The position numbers and the translations under genes were made by a program. From positions 52,203 to 116,202 of the forward strand of contig PABK01000058.1 in assembly GCA_002699145.1 (NCBI GenBank): a stretch of 64,000 nt of DNA, written 5' to 3'. Below the pieces are notes generated by a model, which saw only the letters and a program-made list of their open reading frames with translations, did no database searches and was not told the origin of the DNA. How positions within the stretch are numbered: position 1 is the first letter of the stretch; every line of letters starts with the position of its first letter. The DNA comes from Halioglobus sp. (GTDB lineage: Bacteria; Pseudomonadota; Gammaproteobacteria; Pseudomonadales; Halieaceae). Below, piece by piece: positions 1 through 10,017 of this stretch.

Positions 1-251
1 CAGGTGTTTTCGCAAAGCGGGGCGGGGGGCCGGCGGACCCGGGCCCGGGCGGGCGGTCTCCCTCCTGGAACGGCCGCAAGGGCGGACGGCGCCGAGGGCT
101 GCTGCGCAACGCAACGGTTTATCGCTGCGCGAAAAACCCGGATTCGCACAGTGCTCGCAGAAAGCCCCCTCGACGGCGCCGACCCTTGGGCAGCGGCCTG
201 GTTGTTCCTGCAGGGAGACCGCCCGCCCGGGCCCTGTTACCGCGCTCGCCG
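1..251. other. Intergenic stretch downstream of glyA
   Basis: The ORFs reported here are Arg/Gly/Ala-rich GC shadows with no recognisable protein. I see no convincing RNA gene or a clean stem followed by a T-run that would end glyA. nrdR, which follows glyA in many gammaproteobacteria, is not visible; it may lie further left or elsewhere. Confidence 0.4.
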
Positions 252-1514
252 CTAGCGGTACACCGGGAAGCGCGCGCAGATTTCCAGCACCTTCGCCTTG
301 ACCTCGGCGATGACCGGCGCCGCGTCGCCCGCTTCCAGGGCCTCCAGCACGTCGCACATCCAGCCGGTCAGCTGCACGGTCTCGGCCTCGCCGAAGCCGC
401 GCGTGGTGATCGCCGGGGTGCCGACGCGCAGGCCCGAGGTGATGAACGGCGAGCGCGGGTCGCCCGGCACGGCGTTCTTGTTCACCGTGATGTTCGCCTC
501 GCCCAGGGCCGCGTCCGCGTCCTTGCCCGTGTAGGGCTTGCCGATCAGGTCGACCAGCATGAGGTGGTTCTCGGTGCCGCCGGAGACGATGTTGATACCG
601 CGCTCGATGAAGGTGGCCGCCATGGCCTTGGCGTTTTTCACCACCTGTTTCTGGTACTCGACGAACTCGGGGCTCGCCGCCTCCTTGAAGGAGACCGCCT
701 TGGCGGCGATGACATGCATCAGCGGCCCGCCCTGGCCACCAGGGAACACCGCGGAGTTGAACTTCTTCTCCAGTTCCTCGTTGGCGCGCGCCAGGATGAT
801 ACCGCCGCGTGGGCCGCGCAGCGTCTTGTGGGTGGTGGAGGTGACGACGTCGGCGTGGGGCACCGGGTTGGGATAGACACCCGCCGCCACGAGTCCCGCC
901 ACGTGGGCCATGTCGACCATCAGGTAGGCGCCCACCTTATCGGCGATGACGCGAAAGCGCGCCCAGTCCATGACCTGTGAATAGGCGGAGAAGCCCGCCA
1001 CGATCATGCGCGGCTTGTGCTCCAGGGCCAACGCCTCCACCTGGTCGTAATCCACCTCTCCGGTCGCGGCGTCCAGGCCGTACTGCACGGCGTGGTACAG
1101 CTTGCCGGAGAAATTCGGCGCGGCGCCATGGGTGAGGTGGCCGCCGTCGGCCAGGCTCATGCCCAGGACGGTGTCCCCGGGCGCGCACAGGGCCATGTAC
1201 ACGGCCGAGTTGGCCTGGGAGCCGGAGTGGGGCTGGACGTTGGCGTAATCCGCCCCGAACAGCGCCTTGACCCGCTCAATGGCCAGCTGTTCCGCCTTGT
1301 CGACGTACTCGCAGCCACCGTAGTAGCGCTTGCCGGGATAGCCCTCGGCATACTTGTTGGTGAGCACCGTACCCTGGGCCTGCATGACCCGCGGGCTGGT
1401 GTAGTTCTCCGAGGCAATCAGCTCGATATGTTCTTCCTGGCGACGCTCTTCCTCGCCGATAGCGGCGAAAATGTCGTCGTCGAAGCCCTCGATGGTCATG
1501 GTCTTGTCAAACAC
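252..1514 (-). CDS. glyA: Serine hydroxymethyltransferase
   Basis: Cytosolic PLP enzyme that interconverts serine and glycine while charging tetrahydrofolate with a one-carbon unit. The 420-residue length is normal for the bacterial enzyme. Visible family motifs are ELIASENY near residue 31, the [13 protein letters not shown] block near 55-67, and [13 protein letters not shown], in which Lys230 would form the Schiff base with PLP. The start is probably GTG: a strong purine-rich ribosome site (GGGGGGCAA) sits just before it, while the internal ATG five codons later has none. It is monocistronic here and diverges from the ATP-grasp cluster, sharing a roughly 150-bp intergenic region with it. 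Identification is very secure. Confidence 0.97.
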   Translation of the reverse strand: MFDKTMTIEGFDDDIFAAIGEEERRQEEHIELIASENYTSPRVMQAQGTVLTNKYAEGYPGKRYYGGCEYVDKAEQLAIERVKALFGADYANVQPHSGSQANSAVYMALCAPGDTVLGMSLADGGHLTHGAAPNFSGKLYHAVQYGLDAATGEVDYDQVEALALEHKPRMIVAGFSAYSQVMDWARFRVIADKVGAYLMVDMAHVAGLVAAGVYPNPVPHADVVTSTTHKTLRGPRGGIILARANEELEKKFNSAVFPGGQGGPLMHVIAAKAVSFKEAASPEFVEYQKQVVKNAKAMAATFIERGINIVSGGTENHLMLVDLIGKPYTGKDADAALGEANITVNKNAVPGDPRSPFITSGLRVGTPAITTRGFGEAETVQLTGWMCDVLEALEAGDAAPVIAEVKAKVLEICARFPVYR

Positions 1515-1664
1515 GGCTTGCCCCCCGTCGGAAAGCGCGAGATTCTATCCTAAACCGCGCTTGCGCATAAGGGGGCGCCGCCGCGAGCGCCAGCGCCTGG
1601 GGATATGAAACCAGTGCGCTACACTAGGAACTTGAGGGACGACCCCGGGCGGGAAGGTAGAGGT

Positions 1665-3110
1665 ATGCAACGGAGCTGGAATTCCTATAGCAGCGGCAAG
1701 TTTTTCGACGAACTGATCACCCCTCACGGCCGCCCCCGCGTGGCCGCGCGGCGTGCGGTCAACCTGCTCAAGGGCCTGTCGCCGGAGGACCTCGCCGCGC
1801 GCCGCGCCGAGGCCGAGCTGGCCATCAAGGACATGGGCATCACCTTCACCATCTACAGTGAAGGCAAAAACATCGACAGAACCTGGCCGTTCGACATCAT
1901 TCCACGGGTCATCCCGGCACGCGACTGGCGCAAGATCAGCCGCGGCCTGGCGCAGCGCTGCCGGGCGCTGAACGCCTTTATCGACGACATCTACAACAAG
2001 CAGAAGATCCTCAAGGACGGCGTGGTGCCGGCGGAAGTCATCCTGGAATCGGGCAACTACCTGCCCCAGTGCACGGGCGTCTCGCCCCTGTTCGGCGTCT
2101 GGGCGCACATCTGCGGCTCCGACCTGATCCGCGACAAGGACGGCCGCTTCTACGTGCTGGAGGACAACCTGCGGGTGCCCTCGGGCGTCTCCTACATGCT
2201 GGAAAACCGCGAGATCACCAAGCGGGTACTGCCCGAGCTGTTCGAGAACTACAGTATCCTGCCGGTGGACGACTACCCCTCGCGCCTGTACGCCACGCTG
2301 GCCTCCCTGTCACCACGAACGACACGCCGGCCGTGCATCGTCGTCCTCACCCCGGGCATCTACAACTCGGCCTATTTCGAGCACTCCTTTCTCGCCCGCG
2401 GCATGGGCGCGGAACTGGTGGAGGGCCCGGACCTGTTCGTCGAGGATGACTGCGTGTACATGCGCACCGTCGACGGGCCCGCGCGCGTCGACGTCATCTA
2501 CCGCCGCATCGACGACACCTTTCTCGACCCGGAGGCGTTCCGCGAGGACTCGGTGCTGGGTGTGCCGGGCATCATGCGCGCGTGGAAGGCCGGCAATGTC
2601 GCCATCGCCAACGCCCCGGGCAGCGGGGTCGCGGACGACAAGGTGGTGTACGCCTTCGTGCCGGACATGATCCGCTACTACCTGAAGGAAGAACCCAGCC
2701 TGGCCAGCGTCAAGACCTACCTGTGCATGCGCCCCAGGGAGCGCGACTACGTGCTGCAGAACCTGGACAAACTGGTGGTCAAGCCGGCCAACGAATCCGG
2801 CGGCTACGGCATGCTGGTCGGCCCCCACGCCACCAGGGCCAAGCGCGCCGAATTCGCGCGGCTCATCGAGAAAAACCCGCGCAACTACATCGCCCAGCCC
2901 ACCCTGGCCCTGTCCACAGCGCCGACCTTTATCGACGGGCGGGTGGAGCCCCGGCACCTGGACCTGCGCCCGTTCATTCTCAGCGCCAGGGACACCTGGG
3001 TGACCCCCGGCGGCCTGACGCGGGTCGCCATGGTCAAGGGGTCGCTGGTGGTCAACTCGTCCCAGGGCGGCGGCAGCAAGGACACCTGGATCGTGGAGGC
3101 TTCGTCATGA
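1665..3110 (+). CDS. Circularly permuted ATP-grasp protein
   Basis: Stand-alone protein of 481 residues of the circularly permuted ATP-grasp family (DUF404/DUF407, CP_ATPgrasp). Such enzymes are predicted to form amide or peptide bonds using ATP; the substrate is unknown. Visible features are the VLEDNLRVPSG segment, the YRRIDD segment, and the lysine-containing VVKPANESGGYGM nucleotide-binding stretch in the second half. I start at 1665 rather than the ORF start at 1605 because GGAAGGTAGAGGT lies directly before this ATG and family members begin close to this point. The stop overlaps the next start as ATGA, so it is translationally coupled to the alpha-E gene. It is the first of two ATP-grasp units in the cluster. 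Confidence 0.9.
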   Translation: MQRSWNSYSSGKFFDELITPHGRPRVAARRAVNLLKGLSPEDLAARRAEAELAIKDMGITFTIYSEGKNIDRTWPFDIIPRVIPARDWRKISRGLAQRCRALNAFIDDIYNKQKILKDGVVPAEVILESGNYLPQCTGVSPLFGVWAHICGSDLIRDKDGRFYVLEDNLRVPSGVSYMLENREITKRVLPELFENYSILPVDDYPSRLYATLASLSPRTTRRPCIVVLTPGIYNSAYFEHSFLARGMGAELVEGPDLFVEDDCVYMRTVDGPARVDVIYRRIDDTFLDPEAFREDSVLGVPGIMRAWKAGNVAIANAPGSGVADDKVVYAFVPDMIRYYLKEEPSLASVKTYLCMRPRERDYVLQNLDKLVVKPANESGGYGMLVGPHATRAKRAEFARLIEKNPRNYIAQPTLALSTAPTFIDGRVEPRHLDLRPFILSARDTWVTPGGLTRVAMVKGSLVVNSSQGGGSKDTWIVEASS

Positions 3111-4045
3111 CCATGCTCTCGCGAGTGGCCGAGCGCCTGTACTGGATGGCGCGCTACCTGGAACGCGCCGAGGACACCGCGCGCCTGACCCTGGCCTACA
3201 GCCACCTGGTGATGGACATCCCGGAAAACACCGCGCCGGACTGGGATATCCTGGTGCGCATCCAGGACGCCGAGCCACTCTTCACGGAGCGCCACCGGGC
3301 CTTCAACGAACTCAACGTGCTGGGTTTTCTCATCGCCGAACCGGACAACCCCGGCAGCATCCACCGCTCCATTGTCGCGGCGCGTGAAAACGTCCGCACC
3401 ACCCGGGACGTCCTGCCCAGGGAGGCCTGGGAGCACGTCAATGAGCTGTACCTGTACACGCGTGAATTCGCCGAGGCCTCGGTGCGGCGCAGAAACCGCC
3501 AGCAGTTCCTCGACCAGGTGGTGGCGCGCTGCCAGATGATCAACGGCCTGCTCATGACCACGCTGTGCCGCGACCACGCCTATCGCTTCACCAAGGTCGG
3601 GTACCTGCTGGAGCGCGCAGACATGACGACACGCGTCATCGACGTCGGCGCCGGGGTGATGCTGCGCGAGGAACGCCACCACACGGCGGTGGACCCGTTG
3701 ATCTGGGGCAGCCTGCTGCAATCCCTCTCCGCCATGGGAACCTACCGCCGGACCATCGGCCCACTGGTCGAGGGGGAGGCCGTGGTAGACTTCGTACTGC
3801 GCGACCGCACGCTGCCGCGCTCGGTGCGTTTCTGCCTCGACGGCATCCGCCGCGAACTGCACCCGCTGCACAACCACGGGGGCGCCCTGCGGGTACTGGA
3901 CGGCGCTCGCCGCAGCCTGTCACGCTTCCAGGTGGAGGGCGCCAGCCGCGAAGAACTGCACAATTTTATCGATCGATTCCAGCTCAGGCTCAACTCGCTA
4001 AGCGCAGAGATTGTCGAAAGCTGGTTCCTGCCCGCTGAGAGGTAA
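3107..4045 (+). CDS. Alpha-E domain protein
   Basis: Alpha-helical protein of 312 residues of the alpha-E family (DUF403), which almost always travels with circularly permuted ATP-grasp and transglutaminase genes and is presumed to work with them in making a peptide-like product. The N-terminus, with RVAERLYWMARYLERAEDTAR, is the family signature. The ORF track begins this frame at 2582, but that extension lies inside the ATP-grasp gene and is a GC shadow; the real ATG at 3107 forms ATGA with the upstream stop. The downstream gene begins 8 bases after its stop. Its biochemical activity is not established. Confidence 0.9.
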   Translation: MTMLSRVAERLYWMARYLERAEDTARLTLAYSHLVMDIPENTAPDWDILVRIQDAEPLFTERHRAFNELNVLGFLIAEPDNPGSIHRSIVAARENVRTTRDVLPREAWEHVNELYLYTREFAEASVRRRNRQQFLDQVVARCQMINGLLMTTLCRDHAYRFTKVGYLLERADMTTRVIDVGAGVMLREERHHTAVDPLIWGSLLQSLSAMGTYRRTIGPLVEGEAVVDFVLRDRTLPRSVRFCLDGIRRELHPLHNHGGALRVLDGARRSLSRFQVEGASREELHNFIDRFQLRLNSLSAEIVESWFLPAER

Positions 4046-4053
4046 ACAGTTCC

Positions 4054-7000
4054 GTGGCTATTCGTGTCGCCGTCAGGCACAACACCCTGTACGAGTTCGA
4101 TCGTGCGGTGAACATTGCGCCGCATGTGCTGCGCATGCGTCCCGCCCCCCACTGCCGCAACCGCATCTACAGTTACTCCCTGCGCGTGGAGCCCGAGGAG
4201 CACTTCATCAACTGGCAGCAGGACCCCTTCGGCAACTTCCTGGCCAGGCTGGTATTCCCGGAGAAAGCCACCAGCCTGCGCGTGGAGGTCGAGATCATCA
4301 CCGACATGACGGTGATCAACCCCTTCGATTTCTTCGTCGAGGAATACGCCGAGCACTACCCCTTTACCTACGAACCGCAGCTGCGCCAGGAGCTGGGACC
4401 CTACCTGGAGGTCAGTGAAAACGGGCCGCTGCTGCAGGCCTGGCTGGACCAGGTCGACCGGGAAAAGCGCCCGATCAACGACTTCCTGGTGGAGATCAAC
4501 CAGCGCCTGGAACGCGACATCGAGTACAACGTGCGCATGGAGCCGGGCGTGCAGGACTGCGACGAGACCCTGCGCCTGGCGCGCGGCTCCTGCCGCGACA
4601 GCGGCTGGCTGCTGGTGCAGGTGCTGCGCCATCTGGGCCTGGCCGCGCGCTTCTGCTCGGGCTACCTGGTGCAACTGGCCCCGGATGTGAAGTCGCTGGA
4701 GGGCCCCTCGGGGCCGGCGCAGGACTTCACCGACCTGCACGCCTGGTGCGAGGTCTACCTGCCCGGCGCCGGCTGGGTCGGCCTGGACCCCACCTCCGGC
4801 CTGTTCGCCGGCGAGAGCCACATCCCCCTGGCCTGCACCCCCAGCCCGATCTCGGCCGCGCCGATCACCGGCGCCACCGGGCCCTGCGAGGTCACGTTCA
4901 GCTTCAGCAACGAAGTGGAACGCATACACGAGGACCCACGGGTCACCCTGCCCTACAGCGAGGAGCAGTGGTCGGCGATCAACGCCCTGGGCGAGGCGGT
5001 GGACGCCGAGCTGGAACGCGGCGACATGCGCCTGACCATGGGCGGCGAACCGACCTTCGTGTCGATCGACGACATGGACTCGGCGCAGTGGAATATCGAC
5101 GCGCTGGGTGAACACAAGCTCAAGCTGGCCAAGGACCTGCTGATCCGCCTGCGCGAGCGCTTCGCCCCGGGCGGCCTGCTGCACTACGGCCAGGGCAAGT
5201 GGTACCCGGGGGAGCCCACCCCGCGCTGGGCACTGGGCTGCTTCTGGCGCGCCGACGGTGAGCCATTGTGGCAGCAGCCGGAACTGCTGGCGCGGGTGGA
5301 CAGGGACTACGGCCATGACCTGGAGGCGGCACAGCGCTTTATCGGAGCCCTGGCGCACAGGCTGGGCATCGACGGGACATTCAGCCTCCCGGCCTGGGAA
5401 GATCCGCTGTACTACCTGTGGCAAGAGCAGCAGCTGCCCGACAACGTCGACCCGCTAGCGGCCGACCTGAAAGATCCGGCCGAACGCCGCCGCCTGGCGC
5501 GACTGCTGGCGCGCGGGCTGGACCAGCCCAGCGGCTACCTGCTGCCCCTGGAACGCGTGGATGAGGGACCCTGGCACAGCGGACACTGGCGCCTGCGCGG
5601 CGAGCGCGTGCTGCTGATACCCGGGGATTCGCCGATGGGCCTGCGCCTGCCGCTGGACTCCCTGCTGCAGCCCGAACGCGCGACCGACACGGTGCGCCAC
5701 GAACTGGACCCCTTCGCGCCGCGCGGACCGCTGCCCGCGGCCGGGGCGGCCGGGGCGGCAGCCGCGCCCACGCCGCGCGGGCAGGCGCCCGCACGAGACG
5801 CGGAAGACGCCGCCGGAGTCGTGCGCACCACCCTGTGCGTGGAGCCGCGGGAGGGCAAACTGCACGTCTTCCTGCCCCCGGTGACACGCCTGGAGCACTA
5901 TATCGACCTGGTGGCCGCGGTGGAGGCGGTGGCCGCACAGCTGTCACTGCCGGTCGTGGTGGAGGGCTACGAGCCGCCACGGGACCACCGCCTGGTGCGC
6001 CTGCTGGTGACGCCGGACCCGGGGGTCATCGAGGTGAATATCCACCCGGCGGCCAACTGGCGCGACCTGGTGGCGAATACCGAGGGGCTCTACGAAGAGG
6101 CGCGGCTGGCGCGGCTGGGCACCGAGAAATTCATGCTCGACGGCCGCCACTCGGGCACCGGCGGCGGCAACCATGTCACTCTTGGCGCCGCCAGGCCCGA
6201 GGACAGCCCGCTGCTGCGCCGCCCGGACTTGCTGCGCAGCCTGGTCACGTTCTGGCAGCACCACCCGGGCTTGTCCTACCTCTTCTCCGGGCTGTTCCTT
6301 GGCCCCACCAGCCAGGCCCCGCGGGTGGACGAGGGGCGCGACGAGGCGCTGTATGAACTGGAGATCGCCTTCTCCCAGATCGAGTCGGGACACACCCCGG
6401 CGCCCTGGGTGGTGGACCGCCTGTTGCGCAACCTGCTCATCGACATCACCGGCAACACCCACCGCGCCGAGTTCTGTATCGACAAGCTGTACTCACCGGG
6501 TTCTCCCACGGGCCGCCTGGGCATCCTCGAGTTCCGCGGTTTCGAGATGCCGCCCCACGCGCGCATGGCGCTGGTGCAGGTCCTGCTGCTGCGCTGCCTG
6601 GTGGCGCGTTTCTGGCACCAGCCCTACAGCGGCAAACTGGTGCGCTGGGGAACGCTACTGCACGACCGGTTCATGCTGCCGCACTACGTCTGGGCCGATA
6701 TCCGCGATGTCGTCAGCGACCTGAACGAACACGGCTTCCCCTTCCAGCTCGACTGGCTGGCGCCTTTCGAGGAGTTCCGTTTCCCGCATTACGGCAATGT
6801 CGATATCGGCGACATCAACCTCGAGCTGCGCTGGGCGATCGAGCCCTGGCATGTACTGGGCGAAGAGATCAGCAGCTTCGGCACCTCGCGCTACGTCGAC
6901 TCCTCGGTGGAGCGGCTGCAGGTCAAACTGAGCGGGCTGACACCGGAACGCTACGTGCTGTCCTGCAACGGGCGCCGTGTGCCGCTGCGCTCCACCGGGC

Positions 7001-7392
7001 GCCACGGGGAATTCGTCGCCGGCGTGCGCTACCGCGCCTGGCAGCCGCCCTCGGCGCTGCACCCACTGATCGGCGTGCCCCCGCCGCTGGTATTCGACCT
7101 GATCGACACCTGGAACGGGCGCTCCATCGGCGGCTGCACTTACCACGTCAGCCATCCCGGCGGACGCAGCTACGAGACACTGCCGGTCAACGCCTTCGAG
7201 GCCGAGTCGCGCCGGGTCAACCGCTTCTGGGACTTCGGGCACACGCCCAGCGTCATCGCGCCGCTGGCCGACTACGACAGCATCCGCGAGTTCTTCCCCA
7301 ACCAGCACCCGCCGCGGCCGATGGCGCCGCCGGCGGAAGAGTCGCACCTGGAGTACCCGCACACACTGGACCTCAGGCGCCCGATGGCCTGA
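4054..7392 (+). CDS. Transglutaminase-like protein fused to DUF2126
   Basis: Large protein of 1112 residues. The N-terminal third carries a bacterial transglutaminase N-domain and a transglutaminase-like core with a plausible catalytic triad: Cys180 in GSCRDSGW, His229 in LHAWCEVY and Asp245 in GLDPTSG. The rest is DUF2126, starting around MGGEPTFVSIDD, a family always found with alpha-E and ATP-grasp proteins. The fold suggests peptidase or amide-transfer chemistry; no signal peptide is seen, so it is likely cytoplasmic. GTG start with GAGAGG just upstream. An Ala/Gly/Pro-rich linker lies near residues 560-580. The gene is third in a tight operon. Confidence 0.92.
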   Translation: MAIRVAVRHNTLYEFDRAVNIAPHVLRMRPAPHCRNRIYSYSLRVEPEEHFINWQQDPFGNFLARLVFPEKATSLRVEVEIITDMTVINPFDFFVEEYAEHYPFTYEPQLRQELGPYLEVSENGPLLQAWLDQVDREKRPINDFLVEINQRLERDIEYNVRMEPGVQDCDETLRLARGSCRDSGWLLVQVLRHLGLAARFCSGYLVQLAPDVKSLEGPSGPAQDFTDLHAWCEVYLPGAGWVGLDPTSGLFAGESHIPLACTPSPISAAPITGATGPCEVTFSFSNEVERIHEDPRVTLPYSEEQWSAINALGEAVDAELERGDMRLTMGGEPTFVSIDDMDSAQWNIDALGEHKLKLAKDLLIRLRERFAPGGLLHYGQGKWYPGEPTPRWALGCFWRADGEPLWQQPELLARVDRDYGHDLEAAQRFIGALAHRLGIDGTFSLPAWEDPLYYLWQEQQLPDNVDPLAADLKDPAERRRLARLLARGLDQPSGYLLPLERVDEGPWHSGHWRLRGERVLLIPGDSPMGLRLPLDSLLQPERATDTVRHELDPFAPRGPLPAAGAAGAAAAPTPRGQAPARDAEDAAGVVRTTLCVEPREGKLHVFLPPVTRLEHYIDLVAAVEAVAAQLSLPVVVEGYEPPRDHRLVRLLVTPDPGVIEVNIHPAANWRDLVANTEGLYEEARLARLGTEKFMLDGRHSGTGGGNHVTLGAARPEDSPLLRRPDLLRSLVTFWQHHPGLSYLFSGLFLGPTSQAPRVDEGRDEALYELEIAFSQIESGHTPAPWVVDRLLRNLLIDITGNTHRAEFCIDKLYSPGSPTGRLGILEFRGFEMPPHARMALVQVLLLRCLVARFWHQPYSGKLVRWGTLLHDRFMLPHYVWADIRDVVSDLNEHGFPFQLDWLAPFEEFRFPHYGNVDIGDINLELRWAIEPWHVLGEEISSFGTSRYVDSSVERLQVKLSGLTPERYVLSCNGRRVPLRSTGRHGEFVAGVRYRAWQPPSALHPLIGVPPPLVFDLIDTWNGRSIGGCTYHVSHPGGRSYETLPVNAFEAESRRVNRFWDFGHTPSVIAPLADYDSIREFFPNQHPPRPMAPPAEESHLEYPHTLDLRRPMA

Positions 7393-7401
7393 CGCCGACA
7401 A

Positions 7402-10017
7402 ATGCGCAATAATCGCCAGTCGGCCTTCGCCCAGACAACCCGCATGTCATCCCAGGACCAGACCTACCAGACCAGCGCGCCCCGGGCAGCGGCCTACGAC
7501 GAGGCCTACGCCCCCGACGGCGCCGTGCGCGAGCACTGGCAGTACCTGCTGGGCAGCCTGGAGGAACTGGGGGCGGAGGAGTTCAATCGCCGCCGCGAGA
7601 CCGCCGAGCGCATCCTGCGCGACGACGGCGCCACCTACAACGACTACGGCGCCGGGCTCGTCGCGCGGCCGTGGTTGCTGGACCCGATCCCGCTGCTCAT
7701 CGACAGCGCCGAGTGGAGCCATATCGAGTCGGGCATGCGCGAACGCGCCGAACTGCTCAACCTGGTGCTGCGCGACCTGTACGGTGCGCGCACGCTGCTG
7801 CGGCACGGCGTGATCCCGGCGGAGCTGATCTATGCGCACCCGGGCTTCCTGCGCGAGTGCCAGGGACTGCAGCTGCCCGGGGAGCAGCAGCTCATCCAGT
7901 ACGCCGCGGACATGGTGCGCACCCCCGACGGCAGCATCAAGGTCATGTCGGACCGCGCCCAGACGCCCAGCGGCGCCGGCTACGCGCTGGAAAACCGGCT
8001 GGTGATGAGCCGCGTCCTGCCCAGCCTGTTCCGCGACAGCCACGTGCACCGGCTGTCGCTGTACTTCAACAGCCTGCGCCAGAAGCTCAGCGAACTGAAC
8101 CCCAACGGCGATGCCGGCCGGGTGGCGGTGCTCACGCCGGGCAATTACAACGAGACCTATTTCGAACACGCCTTCCTGGCCAACTTCCTCGGTTACCAGC
8201 TGGTGCAGGGCGGCGACCTGACCGTGCGCGACGGCTACCTGTGGATGAAGACCCTGAACGGACTGAGCCGCATCGACGTGCTGCTGCGACGCGTGGACGA
8301 CATCTACTGCGACCCGGTAGAGCTAAAAAGCGACTCCCAGCTGGGCGTGCCGGGTCTGCTCGAGGCGATGCGCCTGGGCAATGTCGCGGTGGTCAACCCG
8401 CCGGGCTCGGGCGTACTGGAGAACCGCGGCCTGGCGCGCTTCCTGCCCGCCGCCGCGCGGCATTTCCTCGGCCGTGACCTGCGCCTGGACTCGGCGCGCT
8501 CCTACTGGTGCGGCGACCCGTCGGACCGCGCCTTCGTACTGGACAACCTGCCCGACCTGGTGATCAAGAGCTGTTTCCGCGACCCGACATTGCCCAGCGT
8601 CCTGGGCAGCAGCCTGGGCGAGAAGGAAACCCGCGAGCTGCGCGCGGCGATCGACGCCCGGCCCCGCGACTACGTGGCCCAGGAATTCCTGCAGCCCTCG
8701 GGCTCGCCGGTGTGGAACGACGACGAGCACATCTCCCTGCCCTGCGTACTGCGCGGTTTCGCCGTGGCCGGCGAGTCCTCCTACACGATCATGCCCGGCG
8801 GCCTGACGCGGGTCGGCAAGCAACCGGGCATGTTCGAAATCTCCAACCGCCTCGGCTCGCTGAGCAAGGACACCTGGATACTGGCCTCCGAGCCGGAGCG
8901 GCAGGCCGCCCCCGAGCCGGCGGCGCCGGCAGGTGCGGCGGAATTCCGGGCCGGTGGTATGCAGCTGCCCAGCCGGGTCATCGAGAACCTGTTCTGGGTC
9001 GGCCGCTACATGGAGCGGGCGGAGGCCTCCCTGCGCCTGCTGCGCACCGTGTTCACCCTGCTGCACGGCGAGGAGCCGATCGCCACGGAGTCGCGCTCGC
9101 TATTGCTGCGCGCGGTAACCCACCTGACCTGCACCTATCCCGGCTTCCTCGACGAGGAGGCGCCACTCGCCGCGCCGGAGCAGGAACTGCTGGCGGTGGT
9201 GATAGACGGCGAGCGCGCCGGCAGCGTGCTCTACTCGCTGCGCGGCATGCTCGACGCCGTGAGCCAGGTCAAGGACTACATGTCCGCCGATACGCAGCGC
9301 ATCCTCAACGACCTCGAGGACGCCAGGGCCAGCCTGCCGGGCAAGCTGGTGCAGGGTTTCCACTCGGCGCCGGAGGAGGAACTGGGCTCGCTGGTCACCA
9401 CCTTGCTGGCGCTGTCCGGACTGGCCAAGGAATCCATGATGCGCGGCCAGGGCTGGCACTTCATGGACATGGGCCGGCGCATCGAACGCGGCCTGCAAAC
9501 AGTCTCCCTGCTGCGCTCGCTGTGGGTGCCGGTGCTGAGCGGCGAGGAGGAGTACCTGGTACTGGAAGCCGTGCTGCTCAGCACCGATTCGCTGATGACC
9601 TATCGCCGCAACTACCTCGGCGACCTGAATATCGTCAACGCGCTGGACCTGCTGTTGCTGGAACCGGCCAACCCCCGCGCGCTGGCCTTCCAGGTAGACC
9701 GGGTGAGCGAGGCCCTGGCGACCCTGCGCCCGGGCGATTCACGCCGGCCGAGCAGCGAGGAACAGTTCGTACTGGAGGCCTCGACGCGACTGCGCCTGGC
9801 GGACACCGGGCTACTGGCCGGCGCCGCTGACGGCGATTTCCTACGCGGCGAGCTTGACCAGTTGCTGGCGCGCGTCGCGCACCTGCTGGGGCAGGCCGCC
9901 GAGACGCTGAACGACCGCTACTTCGACCACACCGCGGGCCCGCACCCGATGACACCGCGCGAGCCGGGGCTGGAGCCGGAGCCGGAGCCGGGGCTGGAAC
10001 CGGAGCCGGAGTCATGA
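7402..10017 (+). CDS. Fused circularly permuted ATP-grasp/alpha-E protein
   Basis: Single 871-residue polypeptide that repeats in fused form what the first two genes of the operon encode separately. Residues roughly 30-490 are a circularly permuted ATP-grasp domain (LTPGNYNETYFEHAFLA, LLRRVDDIYCDP); after an Ala/Pro linker the alpha-E domain begins at LPSRVIENLFWVGRYMERAE near residue 520. The C-terminus ends in a short acidic-proline repeat, EPGLEPEPEPGLEPEPES, encoded by a near-perfect DNA repeat. The start is uncertain: ATG 7402 and ATG 7444 are both possible and neither has a good ribosome site. The stop overlaps the next start as ATGA. Confidence 0.9.
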   Translation: MRNNRQSAFAQTTRMSSQDQTYQTSAPRAAAYDEAYAPDGAVREHWQYLLGSLEELGAEEFNRRRETAERILRDDGATYNDYGAGLVARPWLLDPIPLLIDSAEWSHIESGMRERAELLNLVLRDLYGARTLLRHGVIPAELIYAHPGFLRECQGLQLPGEQQLIQYAADMVRTPDGSIKVMSDRAQTPSGAGYALENRLVMSRVLPSLFRDSHVHRLSLYFNSLRQKLSELNPNGDAGRVAVLTPGNYNETYFEHAFLANFLGYQLVQGGDLTVRDGYLWMKTLNGLSRIDVLLRRVDDIYCDPVELKSDSQLGVPGLLEAMRLGNVAVVNPPGSGVLENRGLARFLPAAARHFLGRDLRLDSARSYWCGDPSDRAFVLDNLPDLVIKSCFRDPTLPSVLGSSLGEKETRELRAAIDARPRDYVAQEFLQPSGSPVWNDDEHISLPCVLRGFAVAGESSYTIMPGGLTRVGKQPGMFEISNRLGSLSKDTWILASEPERQAAPEPAAPAGAAEFRAGGMQLPSRVIENLFWVGRYMERAEASLRLLRTVFTLLHGEEPIATESRSLLLRAVTHLTCTYPGFLDEEAPLAAPEQELLAVVIDGERAGSVLYSLRGMLDAVSQVKDYMSADTQRILNDLEDARASLPGKLVQGFHSAPEEELGSLVTTLLALSGLAKESMMRGQGWHFMDMGRRIERGLQTVSLLRSLWVPVLSGEEEYLVLEAVLLSTDSLMTYRRNYLGDLNIVNALDLLLLEPANPRALAFQVDRVSEALATLRPGDSRRPSSEEQFVLEASTRLRLADTGLLAGAADGDFLRGELDQLLARVAHLLGQAAETLNDRYFDHTAGPHPMTPREPGLEPEPEPGLEPEPES

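Noticed and set aside
186-980. 264-residue plus-strand ORF opposite glyA
   Set aside because: Antisense shadow in GC-rich DNA; Arg/His/Gly-rich with no motif, while glyA on the other strand is certain.
3742-5424. 560-residue minus-strand ORF across the alpha-E and transglutaminase genes
   Set aside because: Shadow frame; covers two real genes and their junction without any motif.
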